Shown: one piece after another, positions 31,455 through 34,715 of the stretch | How positions within the stretch are numbered: the stretch's first letter is position 1 | Layout: the number at the start of each line of letters is the position of its first letter | Source: Acidobacteriaceae bacterium | GTDB taxonomy: Bacteria; Acidobacteriota; Terriglobia; Terriglobales; Acidobacteriaceae | Assembly (NCBI GenBank): GCA_030041435.1 | Contig: JASHNW010000125.1 | Coordinates: 1-34,715, forward strand | Direction: 5' to 3' | Length of the DNA stretch: 34,715 nt | Made by a program: the position numbers and the translations under genes | Notes under the pieces: generated by a model | The model's input: the letters and a program-made list of their open reading frames with translations, nothing else | Databases searched by the model: none | What the model was told of the DNA's origin: nothing

Positions 31455-33251
31455 ATGCGGGCGTTCCTGATATGGCATGACACCTGCCGCCTTCCGGACC
31501 ATTCTTCGGACAAGATAGCGTCAAAGGCCCTGGAGTTCCTGGCTCCTATGTTCGGTCCAGGGCTGATCGTCGCAGATTGTTCGACGCCAGCTCTGCACGG
31601 TGTCATAGTCGAACAACCTGTCTTCGGCTGCAGGCTTGCATTTGCAGAGGCGGACGAGGAAACCGACGTCCAGGCAATTGAATACCCATTGAACGCGCGG
31701 GCTGTGTTGTCCCGATCGCTCCAGCGCGTTCCCGAGTCTCTGCTTCCGGCTCTGTGCCGGGAACTGGAGCGCTCTCCGGAGCGGGTGCTGAGCGAACTGG
31801 CGCCGCCCTTCTCGCTGCTGTGGTTCCGCAAAGCGAACCACAGCACCACCCTGCAGGTCGATGGTCTCGGCCAGGCGCCTCTTTTCGAATTTGAAAACGG
31901 CCGGCTCTGGGCCGTCACGAATCACCTCGCGCTGCTGCAAATTCTCGGAGTTGAGCTGCAGCCCCTCCCCGCCGAGTGGGCTGCGTGGTCGGCCGTCGCC
32001 GGATGGTTCCCGATGGACCTCACAGGCTTTCGCGGTGTGCGCCGCGTCGCGCCGGGTACTCGCTTGCGCGTCGATCGGGACGGGATTCATCGAACCGTTT
32101 TCGATTTGCCGCCCAACTGGCTGCACCCCAGCCCCTTGTCTGTCGAGGACCGCCGGGAAGCCGCACGCCAGTCCCTTCTGGACATGCTCGGCGAGGTCCT
32201 CCGCTTCGCCGATGATTTCGATGTCGGCCTCAGCGGAGGCTGGGATACGAGGGCCGTTGTGTCTTCCCTTCACGCTCTTGGGGCGAACTTTCGGCCGCGG
32301 GTCAAGGGACCCGCACATTCCCCGGACGTGCTTCGGGCAACCGAACTGGCGCGGCTGGGCGGCCTCGATCTGATCGTCACCAACCATTCCGAGCCTGCGT
32401 CCGATTCCTGGCAGGACTCGGCTCGCAGCGTCGCCCTCGCTCTCCGCTGGCAGGCAGGCGAGATGGACATCGACAAACACAAGACGCTGTTCGCCTGCGG
32501 GCGGCGGTTCCTCCAAGCCAGAATCAACATGATGGGCCAGCATGGCGAGTTGGTGCGGGGGCGATTCTACGACAAGCTGATTCGCGAGGGCCGCATCACC
32601 GTCGATATCGGGGACGACGACATCGAGGAGGCCACGACCCGCGAGTACCTGAAGAGACTTCCGCCGTTCGTCCGGTCTGATGTTGCGGAGCAGGTCCGGG
32701 AAATCATCATCGCCTCTCTGCGACAGGCTGGCCGCTTCGGGCTGCACGGTCTGCTTCTTCTGGACTTTCACTTCCTGTACGAATACACGCGGCGTCGCAA
32801 CGCCGGTTCGCTCGCCTCGCAAAATAATCTTGTGGTCGCACCGTTTCTGAATCCGGAAATTATACGTTGCTGCTTTGGGTCTTCTCCTGAGGAGAAAGCA
32901 TTTCTGCGTTTTCATCGCCACATCATCGAAATCAACGCGCCAGGCTGGATTGACGTTCCGTTTGCCCAGTTCACTGCCCCCTTCGAATTCGAGGCGCAGG
33001 CGGACCTGGTAGACCCGGTACGCGCCGCCGAGGCGTTTTTCATTCGCACCGCGCGCGACAGCCGATACTACGATGCGATTGCATGGTGGAAGAGTGCGGG
33101 TCAGCCGCTTCTGGCCGAAGCAATCGAAACCGATGGATTTCTCAGCGAGGTTTTCGATCAGGTTGCGATGCGGCGAACTCCAACCGCCGCGCCAGACGAT
33201 ATTGTGGTGATGGCAGCCCTGTCTAAAGCGGCAGCTGCGGCCGTCGTCTGA
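31455..33251 (+). CDS. Asparagine-synthetase-like amide-forming enzyme, no glutaminase Cys
   Basis: The protein has 598 residues and starts MRAFLIWHDTCRLPDH. The first half has the layout of the AsnB N-terminal (Ntn) fold, but residue 2 is Arg, so the nucleophile Cys of class II glutamine amidotransferases is missing. The later part of that domain is recognisable (ENGRLWAVTNHLALLQILG, FRGVRRVAPGTRLRV). The synthetase domain has the PP-loop as VGLSGGWDTRAVVSSL (Ser260-Gly-Gly-x-Asp) and a long helical C-terminus. Such glutaminase-dead homologues include beta-lactam synthetase and lasso-peptide cyclase, which use ATP to adenylate a carboxylate and form an amide. Here it may join an amine to the acyl or alkylmalate-derived acid. 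ATG 31455 follows GAGGGG; a GTG at 31443 precedes that site. Its end overlaps the sulfotransferase gene by 94 bases. Confidence 0.85.
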   Translation: MRAFLIWHDTCRLPDHSSDKIASKALEFLAPMFGPGLIVADCSTPALHGVIVEQPVFGCRLAFAEADEETDVQAIEYPLNARAVLSRSLQRVPESLLPALCRELERSPERVLSELAPPFSLLWFRKANHSTTLQVDGLGQAPLFEFENGRLWAVTNHLALLQILGVELQPLPAEWAAWSAVAGWFPMDLTGFRGVRRVAPGTRLRVDRDGIHRTVFDLPPNWLHPSPLSVEDRREAARQSLLDMLGEVLRFADDFDVGLSGGWDTRAVVSSLHALGANFRPRVKGPAHSPDVLRATELARLGGLDLIVTNHSEPASDSWQDSARSVALALRWQAGEMDIDKHKTLFACGRRFLQARINMMGQHGELVRGRFYDKLIREGRITVDIGDDDIEEATTREYLKRLPPFVRSDVAEQVREIIIASLRQAGRFGLHGLLLLDFHFLYEYTRRRNAGSLASQNNLVVAPFLNPEIIRCCFGSSPEEKAFLRFHRHIIEINAPGWIDVPFAQFTAPFEFEAQADLVDPVRAAEAFFIRTARDSRYYDAIAWWKSAGQPLLAEAIETDGFLSEVFDQVAMRRTPTAAPDDIVVMAALSKAAAAAVV

Positions 33252-34309
33252 CACTGCCTCCCGAGCGCCGGAATCTGAGTTCGCCCGCGCGCCCCCTTCA
33301 GCAGAACCTGGCACTCGACTTCCACCCCATGCCGGTAACGCATGCGCGTCTGATAGTTCTCGAATTCGAGCCAGGCTGTGTCGAGTTCAATGTCCGTCAG
33401 TGGCGAAGCACCCGACAGAAGATCGGTATCGTAGCCCAGTTGGCGCTGCAGTTCCACCGGAGATGGAATGCTGCCAATGTTTGCCTGCTGAAGGGGACGC
33501 GCGGCGGAGTCCGAAAGCACAATCTGGTTGAACATCGCCCTCTGGCGCTCCGTCAGTTCACCGTGAAACCGGCCTACGCTTGACGCCTCGACGGCATCGG
33601 CCGCCGCCAGGCGCCAACCGGCATGCCGTGGTTTCCCTCCCGTCGGATTCGGCTCCAGCATTTCCTCGCAGTAGGGCTCATCGATGAACTCGCAGATCTC
33701 CCGGAGCACCTTGACCGGTTCCTGGACCAGGCGCTCATAGGAAATACGAAGGTAGTTAGGCCAGCTGGAATACAGAAGACCCAGAACAGTGGCGTAATAC
33801 CAGCGGCTTACCGATCGGAACGGACTCGCGCCGCGACCGCAGTAAGACACCACCGTATCCCGCGCGTCGCGTATAAGGTGAAGGAACTTCGCGCCGGGAT
33901 ATAGTGCGGATATCAGATCGAAGCAATAGATATTCGACGGGCATTTATCCAGCCAACGGCGCGCGCCGCGCGTTTCCACCGTCCGGCGCCAGAATGCCTC
34001 CAGCATCTCCGGGTATCCTGGACCCGACAGACACATCGCGCGAAGGCTTTCCCGATCCCACGGATAATCGTCGAGTTCCTCGAAAAGCTCTTCACTGGGC
34101 CCGAGAAAATCGGCTGGATAGCCCTTTGCGAGCCAGGTTGCAATCAGAGCGCGATAGCGTTCCGGCGGCTCCTTCAGCAGTGCCCGTTTGTCCAGCAGTG
34201 CTACTTCTCCGCCGGAAGCGATCGACGGATGACGTCCCAGCAGAGTCCGCAAAAGCGTGCTACCGGAGCTCGGGGCACAACCGATGATAATTGGAGGGCA
34301 GCAGATCAC
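33158..34309 (-). CDS. Sulfotransferase family protein
   Basis: The protein has 383 residues, starting at a GTG read as Met: MICCPPIIIGCAPSSGST. Residues about 6-24 are the PAPS 5'-phosphosulfate loop (GCAPSSGSTLLRTLLGRHP). KFLHLIRDARDTVVSYCGRG is the 3'-phosphate-binding motif with Arg and Ser. NYLRISYERLVQEPVKVL is the usual C-terminal family pattern. It transfers sulfate from PAPS to a hydroxyl or amine, like NodH on Nod factors. The start is uncertain: the open frame continues upstream to 34549 and into the IS5 copy, but upstream residues look non-coding, and the P-loop is normally at the very N-terminus. The last about 30 residues are encoded antisense to the convergent asparagine-synthetase-like gene. 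Confidence 0.87.
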   Translation of the reverse strand: MICCPPIIIGCAPSSGSTLLRTLLGRHPSIASGGEVALLDKRALLKEPPERYRALIATWLAKGYPADFLGPSEELFEELDDYPWDRESLRAMCLSGPGYPEMLEAFWRRTVETRGARRWLDKCPSNIYCFDLISALYPGAKFLHLIRDARDTVVSYCGRGASPFRSVSRWYYATVLGLLYSSWPNYLRISYERLVQEPVKVLREICEFIDEPYCEEMLEPNPTGGKPRHAGWRLAAADAVEASSVGRFHGELTERQRAMFNQIVLSDSAARPLQQANIGSIPSPVELQRQLGYDTDLLSGASPLTDIELDTAWLEFENYQTRMRYRHGVEVECQVLLKGARGRTQIPALGRQCQTTAAAAALDRAAITTISSGAAVGVRRIAT

Positions 34310-34325
34310 AACGTTTGAAACTAGC

Positions 34326-34341
34326 AGGAAGCTTTCTTCCT
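34326..34341. repeat. Small palindrome upstream of the sulfotransferase start
   Basis: AGGAAGCTTTCTTCCT (34326-34341) has 6-bp arms around a 4-base centre. It lies 17 bases upstream of the sulfotransferase GTG on the minus strand and overlaps the only purine-rich ribosome-site candidate (AGGAAG). In mRNA the small hairpin could mask that site, or it could be an operator. Chance is not excluded. Confidence 0.4.
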
Positions 34342-34450
34342 GTCGATTCGTGGCACGGAAAAAAATGGCCACGGGGGTGATTCCTCGCTCTGTTCCAGCC
34401 GGAATATCGGATTCGGAGCGATTTGGTCTCCGGTTGGCAGAACAGCCGAA

Positions 34451-34465
34451 ATCCCGATCCGGGAT
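34451..34465. repeat. 15-base palindrome ATCCCG-ATC-CGGGAT
   Basis: The arms ATCCCG and CGGGAT are perfect inverted repeats with a 3-base centre, in the short non-coding gap between the sulfotransferase start and the truncated IS5 copy. Its size and symmetry fit a protein-binding site, but no promoter can be tied to it. Confidence 0.4.
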
Positions 34466-34493
34466 GAGGACGCGATGGGCAGGTCGCAAGTCG

Positions 34494-34715
34494 ATGGACG
34501 CAGCAACTTGGGCGATCACGGCGCAGAGCGGATTCGAGAGATACGGCAAGAAGACGCGGCGGGAGCAGTTTCTGGAGGAGATGGATCAGGTGGTGCCGTG
34601 GGCGGAGCTGGAGGCGCTGATCCGGCCGCATTATCCGAAGGGCGAGAACGGGCGTCCGCCGACGGGGCTGAGCATCATGCTGCGCATTCACTTTCTGCAG
34701 CAGTGGTTCAACCTG
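34494..34715 (+). pseudogene. IS5-family transposase, second copy with replaced N-terminus (partial)
   Basis: From 34519 to the window end the sequence is the exact reverse complement of 1-197, so it encodes the same transposase from about residue 7 onward. Upstream of 34519 the two copies differ completely: the normal start and the terminal repeat region (198-284 on the left) are absent here. An ATG at 34494 happens to be in frame and would give a hybrid start MDAATWAIT before AQSGFERY. No recognisable IS end or CTAG site precedes it. It is either a 5'-truncated IS copy, a variant element, or an assembly join inside a collapsed repeat. Confidence 0.75.

Noticed and set aside
31521-33314. 597-codon minus-strand open frame
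   Set aside because: It is antisense to the asparagine-synthetase-like gene, whose PP-loop and ribosome site are clear; this frame has no recognisable motif.
20571-34309. A genuine rhizobial nod cluster
   Set aside because: There is no NodC-type GT2, no NodA acyltransferase, no NodD regulator and no nod box seen; only enzyme classes match.
1-34715. CRISPR array, tRNA, rRNA or prophage genes
   Set aside because: No regularly spaced direct repeats, no cloverleaf-like or rRNA-like segment and no phage structural or integrase genes were noticed; IS transposases are the only mobile genes.

Overview
This window is GC-rich and gene-dense. It carries a secondary-metabolite or specialised-lipid gene cluster bounded on both sides by insertion-sequence DNA. 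No rRNA, tRNA or housekeeping marker is present, so the host can only be guessed. GTG/TTG starts, the many IS remnants and a PUFA-synthase-like PKS fit a large-genome soil or host-associated bacterium; Acidobacteriota, Myxococcota or Proteobacteria are all possible, and I lean weakly to Acidobacteriota.

Layout. (1) 1-1.6 kb: the 5' end of an IS5-type element abuts an IS3-family element whose orfB carries an in-frame stop, followed by a perfect 21-bp hairpin. (2) 1.7-4.6 kb: a small hypothetical gene, a 0.7-kb stretch without a convincing gene, and a patatin-like lipase with its own candidate promoter. (3) 4.5-20.6 kb, plus strand: a candidate operon behind a good TATAAT promoter. It encodes a small ferredoxin-fold protein, a 1391-aa PKS (degenerate KS, AT, DH, phosphopantetheinyl transferase), a free ACP, a YdjC/ChbG-type deacetylase, a PLOD-like glycosyltransferase, a 2403-aa PKS (two nitronate-monooxygenase/PfaD-like domains, KS, AT, ACP, KR), a MurG/GT28-like glycosyltransferase and a GT4 glycosyltransferase. 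Several genes overlap by 4-26 bases. (4) 20.6-22.0 kb, minus strand: a NodB-type polysaccharide deacetylase and a small membrane protein. (5) 22.3-24.1 kb, plus strand: an SDR and a TauD-like dioxygenase. (6) 24.1-31.3 kb, minus strand: an isopropylmalate-synthase-like enzyme, a methyltransferase, two small membrane proteins, an ABC exporter with an N-terminal HMA-like domain, and a NodU/CmcH-type carbamoyltransferase. (7) 31.4-34.3 kb: a divergent asparagine-synthetase-like gene converging with a sulfotransferase. (8) 34.5-34.7 kb: a second, 5'-truncated copy of the IS5-type transposase.

Working model (inference). The two PKS proteins and the ACP build a reduced or unsaturated acyl/polyketide chain, and the fused PPTase activates the carriers. 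Three glycosyltransferases add sugars and two unrelated deacetylases trim N-acetyl groups. Carbamoyl, sulfate and methyl groups, and possibly an amide-forming step, decorate the product, and the ABC protein exports it. This enzyme set resembles by class (not by gene identity) the toolkit that decorates rhizobial Nod factors, but with a PUFA/enediyne-like PKS as the acyl source. The most unusual parts are the exporter with a CxxC-less HMA-like domain and its companion small one-TM/coiled-coil proteins, and the rearranged PKS with a gutted KS and a duplicated PfaD-like module.
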